Position numbers and translations under genes: made by a program. A stretch of 64,000 nucleotides of DNA from Mucilaginibacter sp. KACC 22063 (lineage in GTDB: Bacteria; Bacteroidota; Bacteroidia; Sphingobacteriales; Sphingobacteriaceae). Positions 35,913 to 46,453 of this stretch are shown here, piece by piece (position 1 is the first letter of the stretch; every line of letters begins with the position of its first letter). The stretch is from assembly GCF_028736115.1 (NCBI RefSeq), contig NZ_CP117877.1:2852001-2916000 (forward strand). Direction: 5' to 3'. The notes below the pieces were generated by a model, which made no database searches, was not told where the DNA came from, and saw only the letters and a program-made list of their open reading frames with translations.

Positions 35913-36488
35913 TTACAGTTTAAAACCGTAAGCAATACGTAGGGCTACCTGGCCAAAGTTACCACTGTTACCGCCAGAGAAGTTTTCATAACGTACACCT
36001 AAGTCAAGGCCTGAACCTGACATGGAGTAACCAATACCAGGAGAAAGGATCAGCTTAGTACCTTTGTCATAGCCGTTCATAAAATTGTTGTTAGTTTCAA
36101 AACCGGCACCTACTTCACCGCTTACATAAGCGTGAGGTACAAAATATGCTTTGATACCAGCTTTTACCGGAACAATGCCGTAGTCATTAAAATCAGTTTT
36201 GCCTGCTGGAGTATCATAGTTTCTTGCGAAGAAGTTAGTATAACCAGCGGTTAACATTACTGATACACTTCCGTTAAGGTCTTTTTGTAAACGTGCGTTA
36301 CCGCCTAATGCGAAGTGAGAAAAATCATGCATATTACCTGTTGGTATACCTGGCTCAACACCTACACCAAAGCGCCATGCTTGTGAATCGCTACCTGTAG
36401 ATTGTGCTTTTGAAGTTCCTGCGAATAATAAACCAGCTACTGCAAATGCTGCTGCTGCTAATCTTGTAGTTTTTTTAATAGTAGTCAT
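35913..36488 (-). CDS. Outer-membrane beta-barrel protein
   Basis: A 191-residue exported protein. Start ATG 36488 gives a standard signal peptide (MTTIKKTTRLAAAAFAVAGL, cleavage after SKA); the frame extends to an ATG at 36539 that would add 17 residues before the signal. The mature part has alternating hydrophobic strands ending in ALRIAYGFKL, as in small porin-like outer-membrane barrels (OMP_b-brl). No specific role can be assigned. Confidence 0.82.
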   Translation of the reverse strand: MTTIKKTTRLAAAAFAVAGLLFAGTSKAQSTGSDSQAWRFGVGVEPGIPTGNMHDFSHFALGGNARLQKDLNGSVSVMLTAGYTNFFARNYDTPAGKTDFNDYGIVPVKAGIKAYFVPHAYVSGEVGAGFETNNNFMNGYDKGTKLILSPGIGYSMSGSGLDLGVRYENFSGGNSGNFGQVALRIAYGFKL

Positions 36489-36866
36489 TTTCGTATTTTT
36501 TAGTGAACAAATATTTAGATTGTGTTCGATCCCGTACATTCAAATATTTTGCCAATACGTGCCAAAAACAGCGTTTTTAACATTTGGGCAGATGTTTACT
36601 TGACTACTATTAACTGTCAAAATAGCGCTTATACAAGCTGTATTTCAATAATTTATTAGTATATATAGTTGTAAACTTAATGTTAAGAGAAGTTGCAATA
36701 CGTTGACAAATGTTAAATCAAATACACACTGTACAATTTTCTGAAAGTGTCAGCATGAGTATACAATGTTGAATACATACAAAGAAAAATGGCATGGGTT
36801 ATTCCCATGCCATTTTAACCTTATTTAACAAAATATGACGCTATAAGTAGGTATTTGCGTTAATGT
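36489..36866. other. Intergenic region between outer-membrane protein and RND pump genes
   Basis: 378 bases without a gene. It holds the promoter region of the minus-strand outer-membrane protein gene at its left side and the RND operon terminator at 36786-36816 at its right side. It is AT-rich, and I see no small ORF or structured RNA in the remainder. Confidence 0.5.
36786..36816 (-). terminator. Terminator of the RND efflux operon
   Basis: A perfect 13-bp stem (AAAATGGCATGGG and complement) with a 5-nt loop continues into TCTTTG on the minus strand, 50 nt after the pump gene stop. Confidence 0.85.
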
Positions 36867-39800
36867 TTACACTTCTCCGGGTAATATAATATGAGGAGCA
36901 GACGGATCATCGTTGTTTTTACCGTCGTTTTGCTTCTTTTCTTTTTCTTCCGCTTCGCGTTTTTTCTGCATTTCTTTTAGCTTTTTCTCACCATAAGCAA
37001 AACGGGTAATTACGAAGAACAGCACGGGTACAATAAATATAGCCATGGAGGTTGCAGCAAGCATACCGCCGAACACTGTCCAGCCGATAGTTTGCCTTGC
37101 CTGCGCACCAGCGCCTGATGCCCATACCAAAGGTAACACTCCTAATATAAATGCAAGCGAAGTCATAATGATGGGACGTAAACGCAGACGTACCGCCTCT
37201 AATGTTGCCTTTTCCAGATCCCAGCCGCTGTCAACCCGCTCTTTGGCAAACTCCACGATCAGGATCGCATTCTTCGCCGAAAGACCTATCAGCGTAATCA
37301 AACCGATCTGTGCATAAACGTTGTTATTCAAGTGCGGCCAAAAGCTGAGGAACAGTATCGCACCAAATGCACCTAACGGCACCGCTAATAAGACTGAGAA
37401 TGGTACAGACCAGCTCTCATACAAGGCGGCAAGGAACAAGAACACGAAGCCAATGGACAGGATAAAGATATATACCGTTTTGGATCCCGATAACAACTCT
37501 TCCCGGCTTAAGCCCGAAAATTCGTAACCATATCCCTGTGGCAAAGACTTGGCTGCAACTTCCTGTAAGGCTTTAATAGCGTCACCGCTACTATAACCAT
37601 CAGCAGGGTTACCGTCAATTTCCGCTGAACGGAACAAGTTATAATGCGATATTAAAGGTGCGTTCTCAATTACTTTGTATGACGTAACCGTACTCAATGG
37701 CACCATTGAACCAGCCTGGTTACGCACGAAGAACTGACCGATGTTGCCAATATTTGTCCGGTAATTGGTATCGGCCTGCGCCACCACCCTGAAGTTACGG
37801 CCATAAATGGTAAAGTCGTTAATGTAACTACTACCCATGTAAACCTGTAAAGCATTGTTAATATCAGAAATGGAAACTCCCATCCGTTTTGCCTTTTCAC
37901 GGTCAACTACCAACTGGTACGCAGGTGTACGCGATGTAAAGAACGAAAATGCTTTAGCTATCTCCGGACGTTTGCTTACTTCGGCAATGAAATTGCGCAT
38001 TACATTCTCAAAATTATGAATATCGCCACCGGCCTGCTTTTCTTCCAATATGAATGAAAAACCAGCCGTACTACCCAAACCCGGGATAGCAGGCGGCGGA
38101 ATTACAACCACGTTAGCCTCTTTGAACCTTGCCAAACGTTTTTGCAAAGTAGCCACTACACCAAACAACTGATCCTTTTTATCAGAACGTTCGTCCCATG
38201 GTTTTAGCTGCACGAAAATAGTTGCACTGTTTGATTTGGTAGAGAAGGTTACAACGTTTAATCCGCCCAAAGCTGCATAGTGGCCAATAGCCGGGATACT
38301 ATCCAGCGTGTGCATCATGCTGTTTAATACGCTAACTGTACGTTCTGTAGATGAACCTTCGGGCAAATCATAAGTAATGTACACACGACCGTCATCCTCT
38401 ACAGGGATAAAGCCCGATGGCTTGCTCTTGAACAGGAAGACTGTCCCTACGATAATGCAAACCAATATGATAATCACCAGGCGCGAATGCTTAATACTGC
38501 GGTCAACCCCATGCTCATATTTTTCGGTCACTCGGCCAAACCAGTTGTTGAACTTCTCGAAGAACCGGTCTAAGAAATTGCCTTTCTTATTAGGATCATG
38601 CTCACGTAACAACAGCATACAAAGCGCAGGCGTTAATGACAATGCCACAAATGCCGAGATCAATACTGATATAGCAATAGTGATAGCGAACTGTTGGTAC
38701 AATCGCCCAACGATGCCCGGTACAAAGCCTACCGGCACAAACACCGCGGCAAGGATTAAGGCAATGGCAATAACCGGTGCAGATATATCCTGCATGGCAT
38801 GGTGTACTGCATCTTTAGGCGACAATTTTTCTTCGTCAATATAATGCTGCACAGCCTCTACCACTACAATGGCATCATCCACCACAATACCAATAGCCAG
38901 TACGAAACCAAAAAGGGTAAGTGTATTTATGGTAAAGCCTAATGGTATAAAGAATATAAAAGTACCGATGATTGATACAGGGATAGCCAATACAGGGATC
39001 AACGTTGCACGCCAGCTTTGTAGGAATAGGAACACTACGATGGTTACCAATATCAGGGCGATGATCAGCGTTTCTACCACCTCATGTACTGATACCTTCA
39101 CAACAGATGCCGACTCGAACGGAACCACGTAATCCACACCCGGAGGGAATGTTTTTTTAAGCTGATCCATGGTAGCCAGTACATTTTCATAGGTCTCCAG
39201 TGCATTACTGTTGGGTGCCTGGTATACTAACAGGTATGATGCCCTTCTGCCATCAACAAATGAATTACCCTGATAATTAAATTTACCCAACTGTACCCTT
39301 GCCACATCTTTAAGATGGACAATTGCACCATTGTTAGGCTGGGTACGCACTATTACATCTTCAAACTCTTCAGGCTTAATTAAACGCCCTTTAGTTAAAA
39401 CGGTATATTCAAAAGTTTGTCCATGCTCTTGCGGTGGCGCACCTACGGTACCTGCCGCAACCTGTACGTTTTGTTCCTGTAAAGCATTGGTTACATCGGC
39501 AGCGGTCATGCCCAGGGCAGCCAGTTTATCCGGTTTAAGCCAGATACGCATACTAAAATCATCTGCACGTGTAAACACGTCACCTACGCCTTTGGTACGC
39601 AAAAGCGCATCACGAACAAAAATATTGGTGTAGTTGTCAAGAAATGTAACAGCATGGTCTCCCTGAGGCGAATAGATTGCCACGAGCATCAAAATACTGG
39701 GGTTACGTTTACGCACCGTTAAGCCTAAACGCTGTACTTCCTGCGGTAAGGTTGGCTGGGCAATGCCCACACGGTTTTGAACGTCGAGAGCGGCGATATT

Positions 39801-40103
39801 AATATCTGTACCCACTTCAAAGTTCACCGTCATGTTCATTTGGCCAGTACCGGTACTGTTGCTTTGCAGGTAAGTCATGCCGGGGGTACCGTTCACCTGT
39901 ATCTCTACCGGGGTAGCCACTGTCTGCTCTACCGTTAGTGCGTCGGCACCGGTGTAGGTGCCTGTCACCTGTACGGTTGGCGGGGTAATTTCGGGATACT
40001 GCCCGATAGGTAATGTACTCATGGATATAATACCCACAATTACAATTACCAATGATATTACAATTGCCGTTACCGGCCTTCGTATAAAGGTATCTGCGAT
40101 CAT
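36867..40103 (-). CDS. RND multidrug efflux transporter (HAE1 family)
   Basis: A 1078-residue inner-membrane proton-driven pump of the AcrB/MexB type that exports hydrophobic compounds through a tripartite channel. N-terminal IADTFIRRPVTAIVISLVIV, the TM4 proton-relay pair in GIVVDDAIVVVEAV, and the second-half helix GLSAKNAILIVEFAKE are all present. The C-terminal tail is long, highly charged (KEMQKKREAEEKEKKQ) and ends PHIILPGEV. Third gene of a TolC-adaptor-pump operon. Substrate range unknown; no regulator adjacent. Confidence 0.96.
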   Translation of the reverse strand: MIADTFIRRPVTAIVISLVIVIVGIISMSTLPIGQYPEITPPTVQVTGTYTGADALTVEQTVATPVEIQVNGTPGMTYLQSNSTGTGQMNMTVNFEVGTDINIAALDVQNRVGIAQPTLPQEVQRLGLTVRKRNPSILMLVAIYSPQGDHAVTFLDNYTNIFVRDALLRTKGVGDVFTRADDFSMRIWLKPDKLAALGMTAADVTNALQEQNVQVAAGTVGAPPQEHGQTFEYTVLTKGRLIKPEEFEDVIVRTQPNNGAIVHLKDVARVQLGKFNYQGNSFVDGRRASYLLVYQAPNSNALETYENVLATMDQLKKTFPPGVDYVVPFESASVVKVSVHEVVETLIIALILVTIVVFLFLQSWRATLIPVLAIPVSIIGTFIFFIPLGFTINTLTLFGFVLAIGIVVDDAIVVVEAVQHYIDEEKLSPKDAVHHAMQDISAPVIAIALILAAVFVPVGFVPGIVGRLYQQFAITIAISVLISAFVALSLTPALCMLLLREHDPNKKGNFLDRFFEKFNNWFGRVTEKYEHGVDRSIKHSRLVIIILVCIIVGTVFLFKSKPSGFIPVEDDGRVYITYDLPEGSSTERTVSVLNSMMHTLDSIPAIGHYAALGGLNVVTFSTKSNSATIFVQLKPWDERSDKKDQLFGVVATLQKRLARFKEANVVVIPPPAIPGLGSTAGFSFILEEKQAGGDIHNFENVMRNFIAEVSKRPEIAKAFSFFTSRTPAYQLVVDREKAKRMGVSISDINNALQVYMGSSYINDFTIYGRNFRVVAQADTNYRTNIGNIGQFFVRNQAGSMVPLSTVTSYKVIENAPLISHYNLFRSAEIDGNPADGYSSGDAIKALQEVAAKSLPQGYGYEFSGLSREELLSGSKTVYIFILSIGFVFLFLAALYESWSVPFSVLLAVPLGAFGAILFLSFWPHLNNNVYAQIGLITLIGLSAKNAILIVEFAKERVDSGWDLEKATLEAVRLRLRPIIMTSLAFILGVLPLVWASGAGAQARQTIGWTVFGGMLAATSMAIFIVPVLFFVITRFAYGEKKLKEMQKKREAEEKEKKQNDGKNNDDPSAPHIILPGEV

Positions 40104-40121
40104 TGTCTTTTAATTAGGGTA

Positions 40122-41282
40122 TTATTTGCCTTGTTGTTTACTACCAGTTCCACCCTGCACTGCAGCGGCACCGCCTTGTTGTTGGTTAGGATTGCCCAAT
40201 GTGATTTTCCCGCCGTCTTTTAAGCGCTGAAAGCCATCAGTAATAATTTTCTCTCCCGGCTTAACACCATCCATAATTACCACGTTATCATTAATGCGCG
40301 GGCCTAAAACCACTTTAATCTGATGAGCAACCGTATCCTGGGCTTTAAATACAAAGTATTCGCCCACCTGTTCGGTAATAGCTTTATATGGAATGATCAC
40401 ACGCTCGCCCGATTTTTCGTTAAGTACTTTTAAAACGCCTGCTTCACCGTCTTTTAGAACATCCTTGTCATTGGCGAACTGTACGCGTACTTTAACTGTG
40501 CCGGTCTGATTATTCACGCCGCGGTCAATGGCAAATATTTTCCCGGGCTTATTATAAAGCGTTCCGTCAGATAGCGTTAACCTGAAGGTTGAATCTGTAT
40601 AATGCTTTTGATAGTTGTAAAAGCGATCGATATCCTGCTCGTTTACCACAACATCCACACCTATCGGATTTTCGCTGGAGATCGTATTCAGCAAGGTGGT
40701 GCCCGGTGTAACCTGTGCCCCCAGCTTAACCTGAGAAATACCTATGCGGCCTGTAAAGGGTGCACGTATCAGCGAGTAAGAAAGGTCTGTTTGTGCAGAG
40801 GTAACGCCGGCTTTTGCAACTGCTACCTGTGCTTTGCTGGTTTCCAGGGTAGCAACAGACTGGTCATAAGTCTGGCGTGCTACGGCATCATTTTTTAAAA
40901 GGAATGAATAGCGGTCGGCGTCTTTTTGCGCTTTTACCAGATTGGCGTTGGCGCTGGCCAGGTTAGCTTTTGCCTGCTCATAAGCTGCGATATATTTCCT
41001 TCTGTCAATTTCATATAAAGGGGTTCCCTTTTTTACAACAGTACCTTCTTTGAAAAAAATGCCGGTTATAAATCCCGAAACCTGGCTGCGCAGTTCCACG
41101 CTGTTAAGCGCTGTTACCGTACCCTGAAACGGATCATAATAAACTGCATCAGATTTTTTTGCCTCAGCGACAGATACAGGTGTAGCAGGCATTGCCGCTG
41201 CATTCTGTTTTTCACCTTGCTTGCAGGAAGATAAAGCCGCCAATGCAGCTAAACTTAGTAGACGTAAATATTTAGAACTCAT
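40122..41282 (-). CDS. RND efflux periplasmic adaptor lipoprotein
   Basis: A 386-residue membrane-fusion protein linking pump and outer-membrane channel. It is a lipoprotein with lipobox LSSC and Cys20. The split lipoyl/barrel-sandwich motif is visible (VELRSQVSGFITGIFFKEGTVVKKG and, after the hairpin, SYSLIRAPFTGRIG), with an alpha-helical hairpin rich in Ala, Lys and Gln between them. The C-terminal tail is Gly/Gln-rich (NQQQGGAAAVQGGTG), poorly structured. 18 nt separate it from the pump gene. Confidence 0.95.
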   Translation of the reverse strand: MSSKYLRLLSLAALAALSSCKQGEKQNAAAMPATPVSVAEAKKSDAVYYDPFQGTVTALNSVELRSQVSGFITGIFFKEGTVVKKGTPLYEIDRRKYIAAYEQAKANLASANANLVKAQKDADRYSFLLKNDAVARQTYDQSVATLETSKAQVAVAKAGVTSAQTDLSYSLIRAPFTGRIGISQVKLGAQVTPGTTLLNTISSENPIGVDVVVNEQDIDRFYNYQKHYTDSTFRLTLSDGTLYNKPGKIFAIDRGVNNQTGTVKVRVQFANDKDVLKDGEAGVLKVLNEKSGERVIIPYKAITEQVGEYFVFKAQDTVAHQIKVVLGPRINDNVVIMDGVKPGEKIITDGFQRLKDGGKITLGNPNQQQGGAAAVQGGTGSKQQGK

Positions 41283-41289
41283 ATGATAA

Positions 41290-42744
41290 TTATCTAACTG
41301 GTAAAATGCCTAAAGCTTTTTCGTAATCAATTTTGCTTGACAGCAACTGGAATAAAGCATTATAATAATTTAACTCTGCAGTACGCAGGTCGGCCTGTGC
41401 CACAATCACATCCAGGTATGTTTTAACACCTTCACGATACTGCAGGCTCACTACATTATAAACGTCTTTGGCCATATCCACATTCTGCTTTAGCAATACC
41501 CAGTTGGTGTAGTTGCTTTTATAAGACGCCAATGCCTGTGCATATTCGGTATTGATTGTATTGCGGGTATTTACAATATCAAGGTTAGTCCTTTCGATCT
41601 GTAAGCGTGCTTTACTCAGGTTTTGCAGGCGGCGTGTACCTGTAAAAATAGGTATGCTGATGCTTAAACCGGCTAATGATGTAGGATAGTTGTTATTGTA
41701 AAGTTTTTTAAAGTCATCGTTAAAGTAAAGCATACTGTAGCTGGCAAAAGCCGAAAGCGATGGCAGATAACCATATTTATAATAATCTACATTAAGCGAC
41801 TGAAGGTTGCGCTGTGTTAACTGCTGACGGTACTCTATCCTGTTCTCGTAGTTAAGCGTTTGGTTGGTGTCAATAGCAACCTCCTGCACAAACCTTGTCG
41901 AATCATATTGTAATGTTACATACTTGTTTGGTTCCAGGCCCATTACCTGTTTAAGATAAGCCGTCTTACTTTTAACAGACTCCTCTGTTTGCTTACGGCT
42001 GGCAATGGAATTGTTAAGTGATATACTGGCCTGTTTGTAATCAGTTTTATCCGTTACACCTGCTTGGTAGCGGTTGTAGGCATCTTTAAGGCTGCGCTGC
42101 AAACGCTTGATGTCTTCATTTAAAATATCAAGTTGCTTTTGAGAAAGTAATACATCAAAAAAGGCCTTACTTACTTCAGATACCAGGTTGATCTGGGTAG
42201 TTAGCGTATTCTCCTTATAATATTGCCTTGAATAACGCTGCGCTTTAGAGGCGAGCCATACATCGTTATTAAATATCACCTGGTTAGCCTGTAGTGCTAA
42301 GCTTGATACATTTCTGGCTGCAGCAATTACCGATTGCTGGTTTGATGTTGTCGTGCCCGACCCGGTGCCTGTTCCGGTACCTGTGCCTGTACCACCTCCT
42401 GTTCCCGTTCCTCCGGTACCGGTACCACCCGTACCTGTGCCGCCTGTGCCCGAACCGGTATTAGTTCCGCCTGAACCGCCTGCCAGTATTGCGCTACGCT
42501 GAAAGTAGCGATCGTAACTGCCGTTGGTAGTTATTTGTGGCAACCAGGCCGATAATCCGATCCTGATATCGCGCTCGTTTATTTCCTCGTCGATTTGGGC
42601 CTGCCTCACTGCCGGCTGATTTCTTAAGGCATAATCAATACATTGTCTTAAAGAATAAGTGCGGGTAAGGGTATCATTAACCTGAGCATTAACTGCCTGG
42701 GTAATAAATATAGTTAATAGTAGTAGTAGATAATTTTTTTTCAT
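41290..42744 (-). CDS. TolC-family outer-membrane efflux channel
   Basis: A 484-residue outer-membrane factor forming the exit duct of the RND system. Start ATG 42744 gives a signal peptide (MKKNYLLLLLTIFITQAVNA, then QVN); the frame goes on to 42804 with no signal character. Two repeats of the OEP domain follow (YSLRQCIDYALRNQPAVRQA and the later coiled helical barrel). Residues about 87-130 are a Gly/Thr/Ser low-complexity insert at the place of an extracellular loop. First gene of the operon, 7 nt before the adaptor. Confidence 0.94.
   Translation of the reverse strand: MKKNYLLLLLTIFITQAVNAQVNDTLTRTYSLRQCIDYALRNQPAVRQAQIDEEINERDIRIGLSAWLPQITTNGSYDRYFQRSAILAGGSGGTNTGSGTGGTGTGGTGTGGTGTGGGTGTGTGTGTGSGTTTSNQQSVIAAARNVSSLALQANQVIFNNDVWLASKAQRYSRQYYKENTLTTQINLVSEVSKAFFDVLLSQKQLDILNEDIKRLQRSLKDAYNRYQAGVTDKTDYKQASISLNNSIASRKQTEESVKSKTAYLKQVMGLEPNKYVTLQYDSTRFVQEVAIDTNQTLNYENRIEYRQQLTQRNLQSLNVDYYKYGYLPSLSAFASYSMLYFNDDFKKLYNNNYPTSLAGLSISIPIFTGTRRLQNLSKARLQIERTNLDIVNTRNTINTEYAQALASYKSNYTNWVLLKQNVDMAKDVYNVVSLQYREGVKTYLDVIVAQADLRTAELNYYNALFQLLSSKIDYEKALGILPVR
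42355..42483 (-). repeat. Gly-Thr coding repeat inside the TolC-family gene
   Basis: About 43 codons encode repeats of Gly-Thr-Gly-type units (GTGGTGTGG and variants). At the DNA level it is a degenerate 6- to 15-nt tandem array of GGTACC/GGCACA-like units. Length polymorphism by slippage is plausible. Confidence 0.75.
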
Positions 42745-44256
<1,512 letters not shown>

Positions 44257-44263
44257 GCCAATT

Positions 44264-44296
44264 AAATGAGCTATTTTACTACAAAATAGCTCATTT
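44264..44296 (+). terminator. Terminator after spt
   Basis: A perfect 14-bp stem (AAATGAGCTATTTT and complement) with loop ACTAC is followed by TGTTTAT. It separates spt from the next gene, so spt can be transcribed alone or with read-through. Confidence 0.82.
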
Positions 44297-44329
44297 TGTT
44301 TATACCCCTAATAACTCTATATCAATATC

Positions 44330-45448
44330 ATGACAAAGATCATTGCCGTAAGTTCAAAAAAAGAACTTGGTTTATTTATTGATTTCCCACACGAGCTTTA
44401 CAAAAACGATCCTTACTACGTACCAGAACTGTTTATCGCACAACGCGACATACTTACCACGCACCCCTTTCATAAACATTCTTCATTGCAGTGTTTCCTG
44501 GCTTATGACGACAATAAAATTGTAGGGCGTATTTGTGCAATCTACAATACCAATCATAATAAGTTTAACAATGTTAATGACGGCTTCTTTGGCTTTTTTG
44601 ATTGCATCGACAATCAGGAAGTTGCCGATATATTGTTTGAAACCGCAACTAAATGGGTAAAAGAAAAAGGCGCTACTAAATTAGTTGGCCCGGTTAACCC
44701 GTCAACCAACGAAACATGCGGCTTACTGGTAAAAGGGTTCGACAGTTCGCCAATGGTGATGATGCCGTATAACCGTCCTTATTATATAGACTTGCTTGAA
44801 AAAGCCGGATTACACAAACAAGTGGATCTACTCGCATGGCATTGGGATGATAAAAGCTATAACGATAAGTCTTTACAGATGCTTGATAAACTGCAAGAGC
44901 GCTTAAAACGCAATAGCAACATCACCATCCGTAAAATAAACCTCAAAGAATTTAAAAAAGAAGCGGATGCCCTACGCGATGTTTATAATCATGCGTGGGA
45001 TAAAAACATGGGCTTCTTCCCGATGACAAACGAAGAGTTTGATTATACAGCCAAAGATCTTAAACTGATATTAGACCCAGACTTTGCACTCGTTGCAGAA
45101 CAAGAAGGAAAAATTGTGGGTTTCGGTGTTGCAGTGCCTGATGTTAACCAGATACTGAAAACCATCAAGAAAGGCCGTTTGCTGCCAACAGGTATCTTTA
45201 AGCTTTTACTTAACAAAAAGAAAATACAGGGTATCCGTATTATGCTGTTAGGCGTTATTGAAGGTTACCGCAAACTGGGTATTGAAGCTTGCCTTTACGG
45301 ATCAATTATAAAAGAATACCGCCGCAAAGGTTTAAAATATGCCGAAGCATCATGGACATTAGAACATAATGACATGGTAAACCGTGCCATTGAAGCTATT
45401 GGCGGCGACCAATACAAAACCTACAGAATTTACGAGAAAGAGATATGA
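44330..45448 (+). CDS. GNAT-family protein, candidate bacterial ceramide synthase
   Basis: A 372-residue protein of the GNAT acyltransferase fold. Two GNAT-like halves can be seen: DNKIVGRICAIYN with the following helix, and a second one with EQEGKIVGFGVAVPD and a cofactor-loop-like EGYRKLGIEACLYGSI. The strand-helix end EASWTLEHNDMVNRAIEAIGG is a family hallmark. Bacterial ceramide synthase (bCerS) of Caulobacter is a GNAT-like protein that N-acylates the sphingoid base; position between spt and an SDR makes this the best role here. Family membership is seen; the specific role is inferred. It overlaps the SDR gene by 4 nt. Confidence 0.75.
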   Translation: MTKIIAVSSKKELGLFIDFPHELYKNDPYYVPELFIAQRDILTTHPFHKHSSLQCFLAYDDNKIVGRICAIYNTNHNKFNNVNDGFFGFFDCIDNQEVADILFETATKWVKEKGATKLVGPVNPSTNETCGLLVKGFDSSPMVMMPYNRPYYIDLLEKAGLHKQVDLLAWHWDDKSYNDKSLQMLDKLQERLKRNSNITIRKINLKEFKKEADALRDVYNHAWDKNMGFFPMTNEEFDYTAKDLKLILDPDFALVAEQEGKIVGFGVAVPDVNQILKTIKKGRLLPTGIFKLLLNKKKIQGIRIMLLGVIEGYRKLGIEACLYGSIIKEYRRKGLKYAEASWTLEHNDMVNRAIEAIGGDQYKTYRIYEKEI

Positions 45449-46422
45449 GGGAAAGGGTTTTAATAACCGGCGCAAGCGGGTTTATTGGCCACCACATTAT
45501 AGAGGAAGCATTAAAAAACGACCTTGATGTGTATGTTGCCGTACGAAAGAAAAGCAACATAGCGCATCTGAAAGCATACAACGTACAATTTACCAATCTC
45601 AAATACAGCAATCAGAAACTGCTTGCTGAAAATATCAGAGAAAACAAATACGATTATATCATACACGCTGCGGGCTTAAACAATGCTTCATACCGCGGCG
45701 CGTATGATTACGTGAACACTACCCTTACTATCAATCTGGCAAAAGCCGCAGTTGGCCAGGTAAAAAAGCTTGTGTTTATCAGTAGCCTTGCAGCAGTTGG
45801 ACCTCTAAAGGATCTTAACGGTATTATTACCGAAAACACTGAACCGCACCCGGTAAGCAATTATGGCCGCAGTAAATTAGTGGCAGAATTACTTTTACAA
45901 AAAGTGCCGGGCTTAGTTTACACCATATTAAGGCCGGCAACCATTTATGGCCCGGGTGGTAAGCAGCTATTACCATTGTTAAATAAACTGATTGGCGGTA
46001 AAGAAACCTATATAGGCACCCAGCCACAAAAGCTAAGCTACATTTATGCAAAGGATGTTGCCCTTGCCAGTGTAAAAGCGCTATACGGAGGTAACTTTAA
46101 AACCTATAATATTTCTGACGGTAATTTTTATGATCGTACTGAATTACAAAAAATTGTTAAGGACATATTAAATTTGCATACTGCGAAGTTTCATCTGCCT
46201 GTCACCTTTGTAAAATTACTTGCATCGTTTAAAGAAAAAGTAAGTTATTTGGGCGGTAAAAATCCGGAACCATCCCCAGACAGGCTTAAAGATATTATCG
46301 CTCCTAACTGGGCATGCAGCATTGAAACAGCAAAGCAGGAATTGGGCTTTTACCCGCTTTATAACCTTGATAGTGGTTTAGATAAAACGATTAACTGGTA
46401 TAAAGCTAATAATTGGATATAA
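45445..46422 (+). CDS. Extended SDR, candidate 3-ketosphinganine/ceramide reductase
   Basis: A 325-residue NAD(P)-dependent epimerase/dehydratase-family SDR. The Rossmann motif is GASGFIG (residues 9-15), the active site S113/S114 with Y140-x-x-x-K144 (SNYGRSK). The CerR enzyme that reduces the keto group during bacterial ceramide synthesis is an SDR of this type, and its gene lies near spt in Caulobacter. Here the gene starts inside the end of the GNAT gene (ATGA overlap) and ino1 follows after 31 nt. A nucleotide-sugar epimerase role cannot be excluded, but there are no sugar genes nearby. Confidence 0.78.
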   Translation: MRERVLITGASGFIGHHIIEEALKNDLDVYVAVRKKSNIAHLKAYNVQFTNLKYSNQKLLAENIRENKYDYIIHAAGLNNASYRGAYDYVNTTLTINLAKAAVGQVKKLVFISSLAAVGPLKDLNGIITENTEPHPVSNYGRSKLVAELLLQKVPGLVYTILRPATIYGPGGKQLLPLLNKLIGGKETYIGTQPQKLSYIYAKDVALASVKALYGGNFKTYNISDGNFYDRTELQKIVKDILNLHTAKFHLPVTFVKLLASFKEKVSYLGGKNPEPSPDRLKDIIAPNWACSIETAKQELGFYPLYNLDSGLDKTINWYKANNWI

Positions 46423-46453
46423 ATAAATTGTTAACTCGAATAAATATTAATAA

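Noticed and set aside
38377..38844. Open frame of 155 codons opposite the RND pump
   Set aside because: It is antisense to conserved membrane helices of the pump and has low-complexity composition.
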